Below, in pieces: positions 10,684 to 22,300 of a DNA stretch of 64,000 nt. The notes under the pieces were generated by a model. That model ran no database searches. It was given only the letters and a program-made list of their open reading frames with translations, and was not told where the DNA came from. Source of the DNA: Heterohyrax brucei (taxonomy: Eukaryota > Chordata > Mammalia > Hyracoidea > Procaviidae); NCBI GenBank assembly GCA_028571685.1, contig CM053144.1:102640171-102704170 (forward strand), given 5' to 3'. The position numbers and the translations under genes were made by a program. Numbering within the stretch: the stretch's first letter is position 1; each line of letters starts with the position of its first letter.

Positions 10684-12544
10684 TAAGCAAGAAAAAGCCT
10701 GTCATTGTTAATTGAGTGGAATAAACAATTTTGAGAATGGCATCCAAATGCAAACTAGAAAATGGCTCAGTTAGTTGGAGGGGCAGCACAAAGCGCAATG
10801 GGGATGACTTTTTTATAGTTCATTTTTTTTATACATAAACAAATTTTGACATGTGACAATGCTGGTGCTGACAGACTGTTTCAGTGGCAATAGCTTAGTA
10901 GCATGGCGACTGCCTGGGGAAATCATTTCTCTCTCTGCTCTATCTGGTGATACATGAAACCAATCACATCCAGAATAAAACACTGAGAACAGTACAAAAT
11001 GTAAACACACAGAGAAGACATGTGTTATGTGGCTATCCCCTAATCCTAACCAAAAAACTAGAAATTGAGTCTTCTTTTGTAGCAACTTATCTCCATTGAG
11101 TGCAGCCAAAGGCAGAAAATTTTCTTCTCCATTTCCGTTATTAGTAAAATTGAGCAAAGGACAAACACTCCAACTACAGCAGAGAACAGAAGAACTGTAA
11201 CACATGACTGATTACAAAAAGGATCTTCTTCCCTCCCACAACCTCCTGTCTCCTAGGTTTAAAGCTTGAGGTGTTTTTGTTTGTTCAAGGGCTCTTTTTG
11301 TAAAATTCAATAATGATTTTAAAAAGAAGGGCTTCCAAATCTAATATGAATTAATAGAAACATTATTAACATATATAACACCCACATTGTAGCTTAAATT
11401 AACTGAATTCCATTCTGAGTCCTTCAGTTTAAATCAGAATACTTCTAGCAAGAAAGCTTTTCTCAAGGAATAGTGTGATGAGGGCAGTTTCTCCAAATTC
11501 TGTTGCAGTTGCTGCAGGTGAAAAGGAAAGGAGATGCCCCTCTACCAAAGGACTACTTGTTTTGAGTTTAAATTTAATTAAAGCCAGTTCCTGTTTCCAA
11601 CTTCCAGGAGGTACTCAATTTCTGGAGTATTGTTTGCAACTCGACTCAAGAAGGAGCCTAGAGACTGTGCGCAGCTACTGGTAGAAGTCAGACATGGTTT
11701 TCTTTCCAGTTAGAATAAGGAAATGTTTCCTGCTTTTCCAATAACATGGTGAATGATAAAATGTCTAGTACAGATTGTCTAGAGATTAAGGTTACATCAG
11801 GGGCATCTGAGTTATTAGAGTCTGATGTGAGTCAGTTAATGCTGGGTATCCATACAAGCTGTGCATCTGACAGTGTGCCTATAAGCAGTAAGTAGTATAG
11901 AAAAATGCAAAAGAAGCCACTGTCTATTTATGGCAAGAAAGATGTAATTCTGTCTGAGAGAGACTGGGAAATGAAGGGAGTCCTTCAATCAGTGTGCTGC
12001 TTTTTGTTTTGTTTGTTTGTTTTCTTCTTTGATCCTAAATAGAATATACATGAATTAACAGCCTGGGAGAAGGTTAGCCATGCCATTATCCACAGGAGTG
12101 TAGAAATTGTGAAAAGTGTTCAAGTCACTCAGAAAATTCAGATTAGTGTAAGATTACAAATAACTCTCCATTCCCCTGACATGCCAAAAGTAAACATTTT
12201 TGCCCTAATCAATAAGACATGGAAATACAGCTTTCATATCATGTATAACCTATAAATAAAGACTCTAATACATCATTCACAGGAAACAATTTGTGGAAAC
12301 AGAGTTTTTCCTGTTACCAAGTAAAAAAACTCAGTATGGCCTTTCATTTAAGCCATGAGACAAGAAAATCAAGCTAAATGGATTTTATAAAATCCCTGAA
12401 TGAAAGCTTACATCCCTTTCCTTAGGAAAGGCAAGAAATAAGCCATTGACTTGTTTATCCCTAACATAGCTAGCATCCAGTATGCAGTACAAAACAGGAT
12501 ATGTATCCTACCACCTTTTGCCCAAGTATAGATTTCCATAAAAT
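10684..12544. other. Unassigned DNA
   Basis: A 130-codon frame on the minus strand (11205-10813) and a 69-codon plus frame (11475-11684) have no recognisable domain. No splice-bounded exon pattern is visible and no repeat is recognised. Confidence 0.4.
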
Positions 12545-12960
12545 CAATTAATCTTAGGACTAGAAGGGGCTTTAGAGGTCAGGAAGCCCAGCCTCCCACC
12601 CAATACTCCCACAGTCAGGAGATTATCCAGCCTGGGTTTGGAAACCTCTTGAAGAGCTTATCACTGTTTCAGGCAGCTCCTTCCACTGATGAATAGTGCT
12701 AGTTATTAGAATGTTCTAATACTGAGCTGAAATCTGCCTCCTGGAAATTTCCACCCACTGGTCCCAGTTTTGTCCTCTGAAGCATCTCAGAGTCTGTCGC
12801 CTCATCATCACCATGACAACTCTTCAAATATTTGAAAGCATTGACAGCCTCTTCATCTAGGCTGTGCATTCCCAGCTTCTACAGCTCCTCATTTAGAGAC
12901 AGATCCTTCATTTCCCAGAACACTATCCTGTAGCTTTATCTCACTTGGGCAATGCCCATG
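12545..12960 (-). mobile_element. CR1/L3-like ancient LINE remnant
   Basis: The plus strand reads like the reverse complement of CR1-clade 3' sequence: 'GACTAGAAGGGGCTTTAGAG', 'GAGCTGAAATCTGCCTCCTG', 'TTCCACCCACTGGTCCCAG' and 'CTCTTCAAATATTTGAAAG'. These are hallmarks of mammalian L3/CR1 relics. Non-coding. Confidence 0.5.
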
Positions 12961-13164
12961 TTCAGATACACTCACTAGGATGTAATACACCAGGGGCTCA
13001 GTGTGGATGCTTCTCCTCTTAGTAAGGCAGCACAATTTTCCTGCATGAGAATAGAAGTTTCACTCAACCACTCTACCCTGCTAACAGAAGGCTAGATCTC
13101 GTTTAAATCTGATACATCAAAAGTAGAAGCTATTTATCGCAATTGTAAGATTATAAGATTAATT

Positions 13165-13500
13165 TCAGTCCAATTCAGTAGGTGGTTTTAAATACTCTTG
13201 ATGTAGAAGACCCTATGCTAGGGAAGATACAAAACGTTTACGTCTAGTAGGGAAAGAAAAAAACCGATTTAATAAACTACAAAATGATAGAGGAAGAGAT
13301 AAGGACCCTAAAAGAGATATAAAAGACTGTTAGATATATAAGAGACCACCTTCCTGCAGAGGTCTGGGAAGCTGCTTGGAGGAAGTAGCAAGAGGGAGGA
13401 TTTGAGATTATCTTGAAGGATAAGCGAAATTTTAATAAGCAAAGAAGCATAATGGCAGCGTGAGGAATGCCAAGATAGGACAACTGAAACGAAGAACTCT
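13165..13500 (-). mobile_element. L2 LINE fragment
   Basis: 'CCCTATGCTAGGGAAGATAC', then 'GTCTAGTAGGGAAAG', then the block around GGAGGATTTGAGATTATCTTGAAGGATAAG. The order and wording match the reverse complement of L2 3' sequence, as in the copy at 15505. Confidence 0.5.
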
Positions 13501-13784
13501 AAAAGGGTATGATGCCACCAGGATAATCACAGCTCAGCCAGACTGAAATACAGAAGGCAGTACAGAAGGTAACAGGACATACAGCTCCAACATCCTTATA
13601 AAGGAGTTTGGATCTTTTTTTTAACATAATGCTTACTAATTATGATAATTTTACAAATTAAGTTATCTAGTCATGGCTGATGGGCTTTTTTACTCAGTGT
13701 GGATCTTGAAGATATTTACTGTTAATATGGTAAAAGAGAATCTGGCCACACAAACTTCTTAACATTTCTTTTATTCAGTGCTGT

Positions 13785-14020
13785 CTATAAACCAGGGGCT
13801 GCTCTAGGTGCTTTACATGAACTATCTCATTTAATACATACAAATACATAATTCATATGAAGTAGATAGTATTATTTTCCCTTTCTTATAGAAGAGAAAA
13901 TGGAAGCACAGAGAGAATAAGAAATTGCCCAAGTTCACAAAGTTCATAAGCAATTGAGTCACAATTTGAACCAAGAGAGTCTCTGATTCCAGAGCCAATT
14001 TGCAATACCATGCTCATTCT
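13785..14020 (-). mobile_element. MIR SINE
   Basis: Contains GGTGCTTTACATGAACTATC, CTCATTTAATACATAC, GAAGCACAGAGAGAATAAG and TTGCCCAAGTTCACAAAG, the reverse complement of the MIR core and tRNA-derived head. A near full-length ancient copy. Confidence 0.8.
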
Positions 14021-14085
14021 CACACAAGCTAAATTAAATTGGCTTATTTATTCTAACAACCTGTCCAAACCACACCAGTGCCATT

Positions 14086-14275
14086 GAATAACTTCCTACT
14101 CTTACAATTCCTATAGAACAACGGTAGAACTGCTCTGGAGGGTTCTCGAGGCTATCACCTGTTAAAAAAGCAGACCATCACATCTTTTCTCTCCCATGGT
14201 GGCTGGCAGGTTCCAATCACAGACCTTTTGTTTAGCAACTGAGCACTTAACCCCTTGTATCACCAGAGTTCCTTC
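14086..14275 (-). mobile_element. AfroSINE, older subfamily
   Basis: 'CACATCTTTTCTCTCCCATG', 'GGTGGCTGGCAGGTTCC', 'AGCACTTAACCCCTTGTATC' and 'ACCAGAGTTCCTT' are the minus-strand SINE body, B box and head. Diverged. Confidence 0.75.
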
Positions 14276-15504
14276 TTATAACCTTACCAGTTTAGGCTTG
14301 TTCAAAGTTATTTTTAGCCTTTAAGATTAGCTACAGTAACTTTTTTTTGTTTTATATCTGTTCATCTTCTGGAACTTGAACTACTCTGCATACTGATTAA
14401 GGGCTCATTTAGAACACTGAATCCAAAGAACTCTGAATCATCGTAGAAAACAAGTCATGCCTCTATAGCTAACCTAAGGAAAACTTGCCTGTGGTAAAAA
14501 TATATCTATAGATCATACACAATTCCCCTCACACTGCCTCTAAAGCAGTTTCCATAATTAAGAGTACACTAATCTCTCCTAGCTGCCTCCCCCGACCCTC
14601 TTCCAGAATGGCTCACAGCTGAAAAACCCTGGACAGATAAAAACGTAACCTGCTGTTAAAATCCTCAGGAAAGGACATTCCACAGCCACCCCTATGGTAA
14701 CAAATCCCGTTTCTGAGCACTTGGAGCATTTCCTATTCATCCATTTAGAAAGTTTATTTACATACTTGAAACATAAAGGCTTTGTCCTGATTTCCTTAGG
14801 GACCCTCAGGTCCCTGAAAATCTGCTTTGTTCTGTGGCAGCTGGTACTGTTTCAGATTCTAGGACCTGTTAATTGGGCCATTACTTATTTTCTGGTCCTG
14901 ACTGCTCTTTGCCACCAAGGAAACTTGCTTAGTTAGCAGGGAGAGCAGAGGATCCTAAAGAGAAGTTCATCCCTCTGAAGGGAGCCGTTTTTAAGCTTAC
15001 CTAAGAAATTGGGCCAGTGTTCGGGTTTCAGATCTAGTGCCTTGAACCCAGGGAGGCTGGCCCGCTTTTGATACATCCTGTAGTTCCCTCACTGTGTCAG
15101 CTAAGCCTTCTGCTCTGACTGTTTGACCCATCCTTTGGTAGGCTCCTTGGCTCTTCCTAGTCCTCAGAAATCTGAAAGGCTGGATATGAAGAGTCCTAAC
15201 CCCTGTATCTTCAGAAAGCTTGAATACTCTTGCAGTGTACGCTCCAACAGTCCCCTGAACAGCAGCTAGACCCTCCAGTTGCTCTTGTCAATGAAGATAA
15301 AAGCAAAGAACAGTTACCTCTTTGTTTCATATTTTTACCCACAAATTCTCTGGTTTGCTAGATGTGAGAGGTAATTATCTCAACATTAATGACTCCACCC
15401 AGAGCAGTTTGGTTTCAAATCATCAGACCCTCCCAACTCCAACTAGCCACTGGCTGTAAATTCATGAGGCAGGAGGATGCTTTCACTTTTCTGTTCTTCA
15501 CTCA
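14276..15504. other. Unassigned DNA
   Basis: No recognised gene or repeat. A plus frame of 80 codons (14694-14936) looks like chance. Confidence 0.4.
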
Positions 15505-16060
15505 CTAGGTCCTTTACTCAACAAGTGTTTATTGAGAACCTACCAGACTGCTCCAGAGCATAAAGATGAACAGTAGTATCCTGGAGGTGGAGTGGAGGAG
15601 GGGAAGCTGACCAATTACAGGCCAAATTAACTATATTAGAGTGGTATAAGTCCTATAACTGCAGTAATGTGTTCATAGGCTGTGGTAATATGTGGCAGAA
15701 ACAAATAACTGTTTGAAGAAGTTGGAAAAAGTGAAGTTTAAGCTGAACCTTCAGAATGAGTAGGGGCATGTCTAGAGGAAAAGTAGTGCGCTCTTGGCAA
15801 AGAAAGCAACATGAACAAGACACTAGTATGTAAAAAATTTATGCCGTATTCGGAGAAGAGAGTGGATCTCCTATGGTGGGGAGGGGCTGAGGGGAAGACG
15901 GAAAGACACCCAGAGAGAGTAACTAGCTTGTATAGGCCTTGCTGAGAAAATTGGTTTTATTCTATGGGCCACACAGATCTGGAACAGCCAGGTCATTTTT
16001 CTCTGTACTTTAGAAAGATGACTCCAATATTGAAAAATGTGTGAAAGACATTTAAGTACT
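15505..16060 (-). mobile_element. L2 LINE fragment, long
   Basis: Begins CAACAAGTGTTTATTGAGAA (L2 3' end in reverse). It continues with the usual L2 order: 'gataagtcctataactgcagtaatg' style block, 'AAGCTGAACCTTCAGAATGAG', 'AGGCCTTGCTGAGAAAATTG' and 'AGAAAGATGACTCCAATATT'. Decayed and non-coding. Confidence 0.55.
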
Positions 16061-16597
16061 GGATACAAAAGAGTTAGGAAATGATTCTAACAATCTGGGT
16101 GACTTAATCTTATTCTGCCTTTCTACATCTGGGGAAGAGGTTGTGAGAACATGGTAACTGCTTTCATAGCCTGAAAGGGATGTTCTGAGAGAGAGGAATT
16201 AGGCTCGTTGTCTAAGGTCCCTGAGGGTGGACAAGACTTTGTGGAACAGTTGAATTCTATTACCTTAATAGAAAGCTGCAAGGTTTGGCACTGAGCATGG
16301 AATGAATCAGCTGGTTTGAAATGTCACTGGGTCCCCTTCCCTGAAAGACAAGATTTCCGTCAGTGTTGAGAATAGTGCCCTCTCATGTCCCCTTAGGGTT
16401 GCTCAGAGCCCGGGGCTGCCAGGTTTATAGGATGAGTGAGAGGATCAAGTAAGTTTACAGGGAGGAAGAGCTTATAAATGGTGACATGCTGTGAAGCTGG
16501 GAGAGACTGGTTTTCTACTTGCTGTTCTTCTGAAGTCCATTTAGAATCCCACAGGATGCTGAGGGTTGCCCACCATGATTCTATTGCTCTGTGAGAA
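16061..16597. other. Unassigned DNA
   Basis: No gene or repeat recognised up to the T-run that opens the L1 3' end. Confidence 0.4.
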
Positions 16598-17712
16598 CTT
16601 TTTTTTTTATTGTGATTAAGTGAAAGTATGCAATCCAAATTAAATTTGCATGCTTGCCTACCTGCAGCTTCTTCCGCTCTCCTTGCCTGGTGACAACACT
16701 GCCCTCCTTTTCAGTCTATATATGTTATACCCCCTTAACAACCTCTTGTCACCTTCTCTCCATCCTCACCTCTCATTTCTAGTAAGAGGCCAGTAGGACA
16801 GCTTCCTATAGATGCACAGAACCATAAAGTACACATATCAGATGGTCACATTGTGCCCCTGAGTCCAGTCCATCACCATCCAAAGAGTTGACCTCAGGAA
16901 TGTTTTCTGGTTAGATGCAGCAGCAGTTATAGAGGCCATGCTTCCAGGGGACCCCCAAGGCCTCCAGACCATTAGTTGTGGTCTTTTAGTGGAGTTCTTC
17001 ATGTGCACTCCTCTTTTTCTCATTTTGCCTCTGAGACTCAACATTGTGTGCCCCATCATGGCTGTCTTTGGTGGTGACTGGGCACAATCTAGTTCTTCTG
17101 GTCACATGTGGATACCATATCCCATTCACATGATTTCTTCTGTCTCCTGGGCTCTTTCTCCCTCATGTCTTTGTTGTTCTTGGTGATCATCTATTCCACT
17201 TGAGGACGGACCATTTGATATACCTCAGACGGTAGCTTGCTAGCTTTTAAGACCCCAGATGCCACTCACCAATGTGGGGCAAAATTGAGAATGTGGGGCA
17301 GAAGATTCTCTTAGCAATAGGCTAGTTATGCCAGCTGGCCTCAGTGTCCCCTGAGGGCATGGTCTCCAGATCCCCACCCCTGCTACTCTATCCTTGCAAT
17401 ATTGGGTTAAGATGAGTTTTCAGTTCATGTTGAAGTCCAGTTAGTTTGATCTTCTTTCTGCTATGTGCTGTCACTGCTTTCGCCCAACCAAATTTCTATC
17501 AACTGTCTAATCTGTGATCACTCCTCGCCCTGCCTCCCCTCCCTTGCAGCTGTCAGAGTCTTTTCTTCTGTACATGAGTCTATTGTTAAGTTCTTATGGT
17601 AGAGGTCTCATACAATATATGCCCTTGTGCCACGGACTGATTTCACTCAACATAGTGTCTTCCAATTGAAACCAGATTATGAGATCCTTCCTAAAATCAT
17701 CATTGTTCTTCA
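16598..17712 (-). mobile_element. L1 LINE, long-type 3' UTR, 5'-truncated
   Basis: Starts with the reverse-strand tail TTTTTTTTATTGTGATTAAGTGAAAG, the same terminus as the L1 at 32118-38729 (…TTTCACTTAATCACAATAAA). It shares that element's long 3' UTR, including the segments around 16940 (CTTCCAGGGGACCCCCAAGG), 17240 (AGCTTTTAAGACCCCAGATG) and 17395 (CTTGCAATATTGGGTTAAGA). It ends around ORF2's last codons (CATCATTGTTCTTC). No protein is encoded. Confidence 0.85.
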
Positions 17713-17716
17713 CAGA

Positions 17717-17737
17717 TTTTTTTTTTTTTTTTTTTTT
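17717..17737. repeat. Poly-T run (T21)
   Basis: An uninterrupted T-run directly at the truncated 5' end of the preceding minus-strand L1. Confidence 0.95.
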
Positions 17738-17942
17738 AGTGTTTTGGTTAAGGGGCAACCTGGAGATTTGTAGCTAATACGAAATATTGCTGAATGTTAG
17801 TATACACTCTGGGGGAGAATGAGGCAGCAAAGCAAGTACTGACTAAATCTTTTCTCTGTGTCAAAGCCAAAGCTACAGCAAAGATCAGCTCTTGTGTTGA
17901 AGGCCCGATCTCTGACTTGCCAAAATAACTACCATTAACAAT

Positions 17943-18150
17943 CACTTACGCAGTGCCAGGCCTCGTATATAATCATAATTCTTATAATAACCATGCAAAG
18001 ATAGTATTATTGTCATTTTATAGATACTGAAATGGAAGCACTGAGGATGAATAAATTCTCGGAGGACACAGTGCTGATCAACGTTAGACAGGGGATTTCA
18101 ACCCAAAGCTGTCTATACCACAGTGCACATCTTCCTCCGAGCTGCCTTTG
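17943..18150 (-). mobile_element. MIR SINE
   Basis: 'GCAGTGCCAGGCCTCGTATA', 'AGTATTATTGTCATTTTATAG' (given as two adjoining pieces) and GAAATGGAAGCACTGAGGAT follow the reverse MIR core. Confidence 0.65.
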
Positions 18151-18381
18151 TGAAGTGAGGTCTGGAAGGTGCTCTGACACGGAGGACTTGAAGCTGAGGC
18201 TCGAGCTCAGAAAGACAGCTGTTGCAGAGTGTGGCTCTGGCGGCAGTATTTTTTTATACACTTGTTCTAATTGAAGCCACTTTTATTTAAGTGTTTCTCC
18301 AAATATCTTCTAGGACTGAAAGAAGCAAGGGTCATCACCCTTGGAGGCCAAAGTGGGCCACCTGCCAGTTTAGGCTTCAGG

Positions 18382-18417
18382 CTTCTTTCTTCAGGGGAAC
18401 AATCCTGAAGAAAGAAG
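18382..18417. other. Perfect 14-bp inverted repeat, 8-nt loop
   Basis: CTTCTTTCTTCAGG (18382-18395) and CCTGAAGAAAGAAG (18404-18417) are exact reverse complements around GGAACAAT. It lies in otherwise unassigned DNA (18151-18764), with no known repeat around it. Confidence 0.95.
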
Positions 18418-18764
18418 GTCAGCACCCACCATAGTGTGTTTGGTGAAACACCAAGACCCTGGTAAGCAACTTTTTGAAAAAAAAAGAAAGAAAGAAAAAG
18501 AGCTTGTTTAGTATTGTGCATGTCAGCATTTCCCAGACTCCCTTGGTCACAAAACTTTCCTCCCCTTGCAGAATACATAGCATACTGCAAAAAGGACGTG
18601 TCACAGAACACCTGGTGATTCAGGCTCAGTCAGTCAAAGTCAATCCAAAAATCAAGGATTAGCCTCCTAGGTAATAATTTATCCAAAGGCATTTTCTGGC
18701 AGTGTAAGTCCAAGGAAATAGAAAGATTGCCATTTACTAATGCCTGTGACTGGGTGAGATGTTT

Positions 18765-18905
18765 GATTCCTTTGAGACTCAGTTTCCTCATCTGTAAAAT
18801 ACAAGAATTGCAAAGGTGTCATAGAAATTAATAAAATAATCCATTTAATGATTTCAATGTAACTGCCTGATGCACAGAAAGACTCAGGGAGTATTAGCTA
18901 TTACT
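18765..18905 (+). mobile_element. MIR SINE
   Basis: GAGACTCAGTTTCCTCATCT followed by GTAAAATACAAGAATTG and 'AGGGAGTATTAGCTATTAC' is the MIR core in forward orientation; the tRNA-like head is missing. Confidence 0.85.
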
Positions 18906-18979
18906 TTTTTAGCTATATTAACTGCAGGAAGAAGAATTACAAGAGATTTGTGAAAACACTTTATAAGCTATGTAGTACT

Positions 18980-19238
18980 GAATCGGATCCTACTTGACGA
19001 CACTTGGCTTGGCTAGTACCGTATATTGTTGTTGTTGTATGCTGTTGAGTAGATTCTGGCTCATAGCAATTGTATGTGACAATGTAGAACTGTCACATAG
19101 TGTTTCCTAGGCTGTAATTTTTATTTATGAGAACGGATCACCAAGCCTTTCCTCCCATGGAGTCTCTGAGTGGGCTTGAACCACCAGCCTTTGGGTTCGC
19201 AGCCAAGCACCTAACCATTGCACCATATGGGTTCCTCG
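18980..19238 (-). mobile_element. AfroSINE with compound 3' tail and exact target duplication
   Basis: On the minus strand the head (19238) is followed by 'GGTTCAAGCCCACTCAGAGA' and the older body type. Then comes a CAACAACAACAATATA tract and a second SINE 3' end, AGCCAAGCCAAGTGTCGTCA plus GTAGGATCCGA. TGTAGTACT flanks the whole unit at 18971-18979 and 19239-19247. The compound unit therefore inserted in one event. Confidence 0.85.
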
Positions 19239-19247
19239 TGTAGTACT

Positions 19248-20304
19248 ATACAAATGTCAATTATTTCTTGTTACTCTCAGAAAATTCCTGCTCTCCTGAA
19301 AATGTTGTAGTTGAGTAAAGTCCTCTGTATCCGGAGGAAATATACAGTCGGTAAAGATTGATTACACAGTTTGTTAAGGCTTCATTACTCAGGTTGCTGT
19401 GACCTGCAGTGGAAGGAAACAAAAATCCCCATTTTCCTCTTCTATAAATGGAAATTACTTTCAAAAAATCACTTCTTTTTAAAGTGAAAAGCCAAGTGGA
19501 GAAAGCAGTTGGGTAAGGGTCTTTGCAGTCAGTAGGATGTAAGAGAATGAAGAACATTTAAGCAGTCATAAGAACATTTTCAGATAGTAATCCACAAACA
19601 TCTTTAGAATTTTTATTCAGGTGATCAGTTTCTAGCTAAATGCTCTTACACTGGAATCTCAAATATCATGTAAAAACTAGAGGTACTGGGAAATATCCAG
19701 TGTGCCAGGCATTGTGGATATACTGGCTAGAAGGCCTTATTTCCTGCATCAGTCCCTAATGAACAGATTTCGTATGCGAGCAGGAGCTTTGCACATGTTT
19801 GCTTTCTCACACATCTTGTTTATTCAACTAGGTTCTCAGAGGAAGTGGATGACACACTTAAGCATAAATCTAGGAAATTGGGGCTTAGGAAGATGAGAAC
19901 CAGGCACCTGAAAGAATTCGTTATCCTTCCCAAAGAGGCTAACTCTACCAGGGTGCCCAGGGGATGCTAGAAGCAGCTGCCATAACATACTGTGGGTGTG
20001 TATGCATGATCTCTGCTGCTCACCTGACTGCAGGCACTTGATAGGTGAGCATGACCCTGGATGCCAAATCGATCCTCCCCCTCATGTGTACGTGAAGCAG
20101 AAAAACAGAAACAAGAATCCCCACTCTAGCTTTCCCACTTCCACATCTCTCTTCTCCTGTCCACCCCCTTCTCTTCCTCCCTCTGTTTTTCCTTTTCCCC
20201 AGTGGAAAATCCCCTGCATACGATAACACTTGCAGTTCACAATGCAATTTTACAGGCATTATCTGAGTTGCCCCTAACACCTGTCTGGCTTGGCAGCCCA
20301 GATG
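19248..20304. other. Unassigned DNA
   Basis: No gene or repeat recognised. A pyrimidine-rich patch with CCTC/CCTT runs lies at 20140-20200. Confidence 0.4.
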
Positions 20305-20515
20305 GATCAATCTGTGTTTGAACCCAGCTCAAGCGTTTGCTGACTGTGTGACCTCAGGCAAAGTTGGATAACTTTTCTGAGGACTGTAAAATTAAGATAA
20401 GAACTTCAGAGAGTTGTTGAGGAGCTTACGTGATCTAAAGTTATTAGAACATTTCCATGACTACTGACATGGTAAAAATATTCATTAAGTAGCAAGTGTT
20501 ACTATTATGACTGTG
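20305..20515 (+). mobile_element. MIR SINE
   Basis: 'GTTTGAACCCAGCTCAAGCG', 'CTGACTGTGTGACCTCAGGC', 'GAGAGTTGTTGAGGAGCTTA' and an ending like 'TAGCAAGTGTTACTATTA' give the MIR B-box, core and tail in order. Confidence 0.85.
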
Positions 20516-20534
20516 TTAGTGGCTAACAGCACTA

Positions 20535-20655
20535 TATTATGTAAGAAGAAACTAAGGCATAAAGAGAGGAAGTCAGTGCCCAAGACCGTTCAGTTAATGA
20601 GGGACAGAACTGGGCTTCCAGTCCAGGGCACTTAACTATGGGTAATGTTCTGTTC
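20535..20655 (-). mobile_element. MIR SINE fragment
   Basis: AAGAAACTAAGGCATAAAGA, GCCCAAGACCGTTCAGTTAA and GGGACAGAACTGGGCTTCCA form the reverse MIR head and core. It lies 20 bases from an oppositely oriented MIR. Confidence 0.75.
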
Positions 20656-20881
20656 ACTGCCTCTTGGCCCTATTTTTAGCTCGTGGTTTGCCATACCCTC
20701 CACACAATCTTGTTTCTTTTTCCTTTTTTTTTCTTTTTCACAGATACAAAAGGATTTACTGAAATTCTTTATAAGAAAAATTAAAAGTCCTCACTCTCCT
20801 CTCACTGGATGAGCCAGGCTGCAAGAGATGAGGGAAAATTCAGAATGTAGAATTGTGTCAGTTTTTCCCATTTCCAGTTTG

Positions 20882-20940
20882 AAAAAAAAAAAAAAAAAAT
20901 GCCATTGCCATCAAGTCAATCCCGACTCATAGGCCCTAAA
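20882..20940 (-). mobile_element. AfroSINE 3' fragment with A-rich flank
   Basis: An A18 run followed by TGCCATTGCCATCAAGTCAA and CCCGACTCATAGGCCCT, i.e. only the 3' end of the SINE on the minus strand. Confidence 0.7.
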
Positions 20941-21041
20941 TCCCTTCCAGTATTTTTTTCCTCAATTATTGTAACTGAATTTATTTACTTGAAAGATGAA
21001 ATTGAAAATTCTGTACTGGGAAGCTGAGCTACACAAAGGAG

Positions 21042-21072
21042 CCAAGCCAAGTGCTGCCGAGTTGGATCCGAC
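21042..21072 (-). mobile_element. Severely truncated AfroSINE 3' end
   Basis: AGCCAAGCCAAGTGCTGCCG followed by AGTTGGATCCGAC, about 31 bases, the same tail module as at 7817, 49999 and 59412. Confidence 0.55.
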
Positions 21073-21120
21073 AAAGAAATAGAAAAAATACTGACAATTG
21101 AAGGTCACTGTTCCCACAAA

Positions 21121-21290
21121 GGAAACCCTGGTGATGTAGCAGTTAAGAGCTACAGCTGCTAACCAAAAGGTTAGCTGTTCTAATCCACCGAGTGCTCCAT
21201 GGGAACCCTATGTAGCAGTTCTGCCCTGTCCTCTGGGGTCGTTACGATGTTGGAATCAACTCAACAGCAACAGGTTTGAGTTTTTGGTTT
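21121..21290 (+). mobile_element. AfroSINE with target duplication
   Basis: GAAACCCTGGTGATGTAGCA, AGCAGTTAAGAGCTACAGC (A-box region), CTGTTCTAATCCACC (B box), TGTCCTCTGGGGTCGTTACG, GTTGGAATCAACTCAACAGC and a GTTTTTGGTTTTG tail. TGTTCCCACAAA (21109-21120) and TGTTCCACAACAAA (21291-21304) flank it. Confidence 0.9.
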
Positions 21291-21436
21291 TGTTCCACAA
21301 CAAATAAAATGCCTTGGCCCCTTCCCGGTAAAACTATAGAGAAGTCCACCAGTTGAGACAATCTCTGTACTGGTATTTTTATCATTATGGACTCATCGTG
21401 GATATTTATTTTATACTTTGAGTTATAATTCAATAC

Positions 21437-22300
21437 TACTTTATTTATTTTGTTTTAACAATTGTTTCAGCTTTGACTCCTGGGAGCCTTTGCAGTCAGT
21501 TCCAGCACCCCTTTGATGTGCCCCCGTGATGGAGTGTGTGGATGCTGAGGATTCCTTTATATCAGGCACTCCAAGATGTTCCAACAGCACGTTAAGCATT
21601 CTTTGCCTTACTCCTATAGTCATTTATTTTGTTGTTTATTTGTTTTGGTTTTTTGACTTTTTTTTCTTTTTTTGGTACATAAGATGAAAAAGAAAAACAG
21701 TGCCATGGAGACAGATCTGACTCATGGCGACCCTAGAGGCCAGAGTAGAACTGCCCCGTAGAGTATTCGAGGAGCGCCTGGTGGACTTGAACTGAAGGTT
21801 GGCAAAACACACTAACTTCTTATTAAGCAACTAGTATACTTACTGTTTTGTGACATTGATTACCAACCCTGCAACGTGTCTACACTCCCTTCTCAGCCTT
21901 GGGTTCACTACTACCAGCTTTCCTGTCCCAACCTGCCTTCGACGTCTTGCCCCTAGGCTGGTGTGTCCCCTTTAGTCTCCTTTTGTTTCATGGGCCTGTC
22001 TAATCTTTGGCTGAAGAGTGAACCTCAGGAGTCACTTCATTACTGAGCGAAAAGGGCGTCACGGGGGCCATACTCTCAGTGTTTCTGCAGTCTCTGTCAG
22101 GTTGATAGTTTGGCCTTTTTGTCAGAATTTTGTTCTGCCTTTTTCTCCAGCTCTGTCAGGGACACCCTGTTGCAATCCCTGTCAGAACAGTTGTTGGTGG
22201 TAGGTAGCAGGACACCACCTAGTTGTGTGACACGCAGTCTGGTGGATGCTATGATAGTTGTGGTCCATTAGTCCTTTGGACATGAATTTGTTTCTTAATA
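21437..22300 (-). mobile_element. Older L1 (L1M-like) 3' UTR, split by an AfroSINE
   Basis: The plus strand reads 'GGCTGGTGTGTCCCCTTTAG', 'GTCTAATCTTTGGCTGAAGA', 'GAACCTCAGGAGTCACTTCA', 'GGGGGCCATACTCTCAG' and 'TGGTCCATTAGTCCTTTGGA'. I recognise these as reverse L1M-type 3' sequence. The part before 21690 ('CACTCCAAGATGTTCCAACA') fits the same family. It differs from the L1 3' UTRs at 16598, 37691 and 39762. Confidence 0.6.
21690..21805 (-). mobile_element. AfroSINE, partial, inside the L1M-like piece
   Basis: CAGTGCCATGGAGACAGATC, GACTCATGGCGACCCTAGAG, CCAGAGTAGAACTGCCCCGT and GAGGAGCGCCTGGTGGACTT. The head after the B box is lost. Confidence 0.85.

Noticed and set aside
10813..11205. 130-codon minus-strand frame, one of the longest outside repeats
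   Set aside because: No recognisable domain or codon-like composition, ends in unstructured AT-rich DNA, and frames this long occur by chance in 64 kb.
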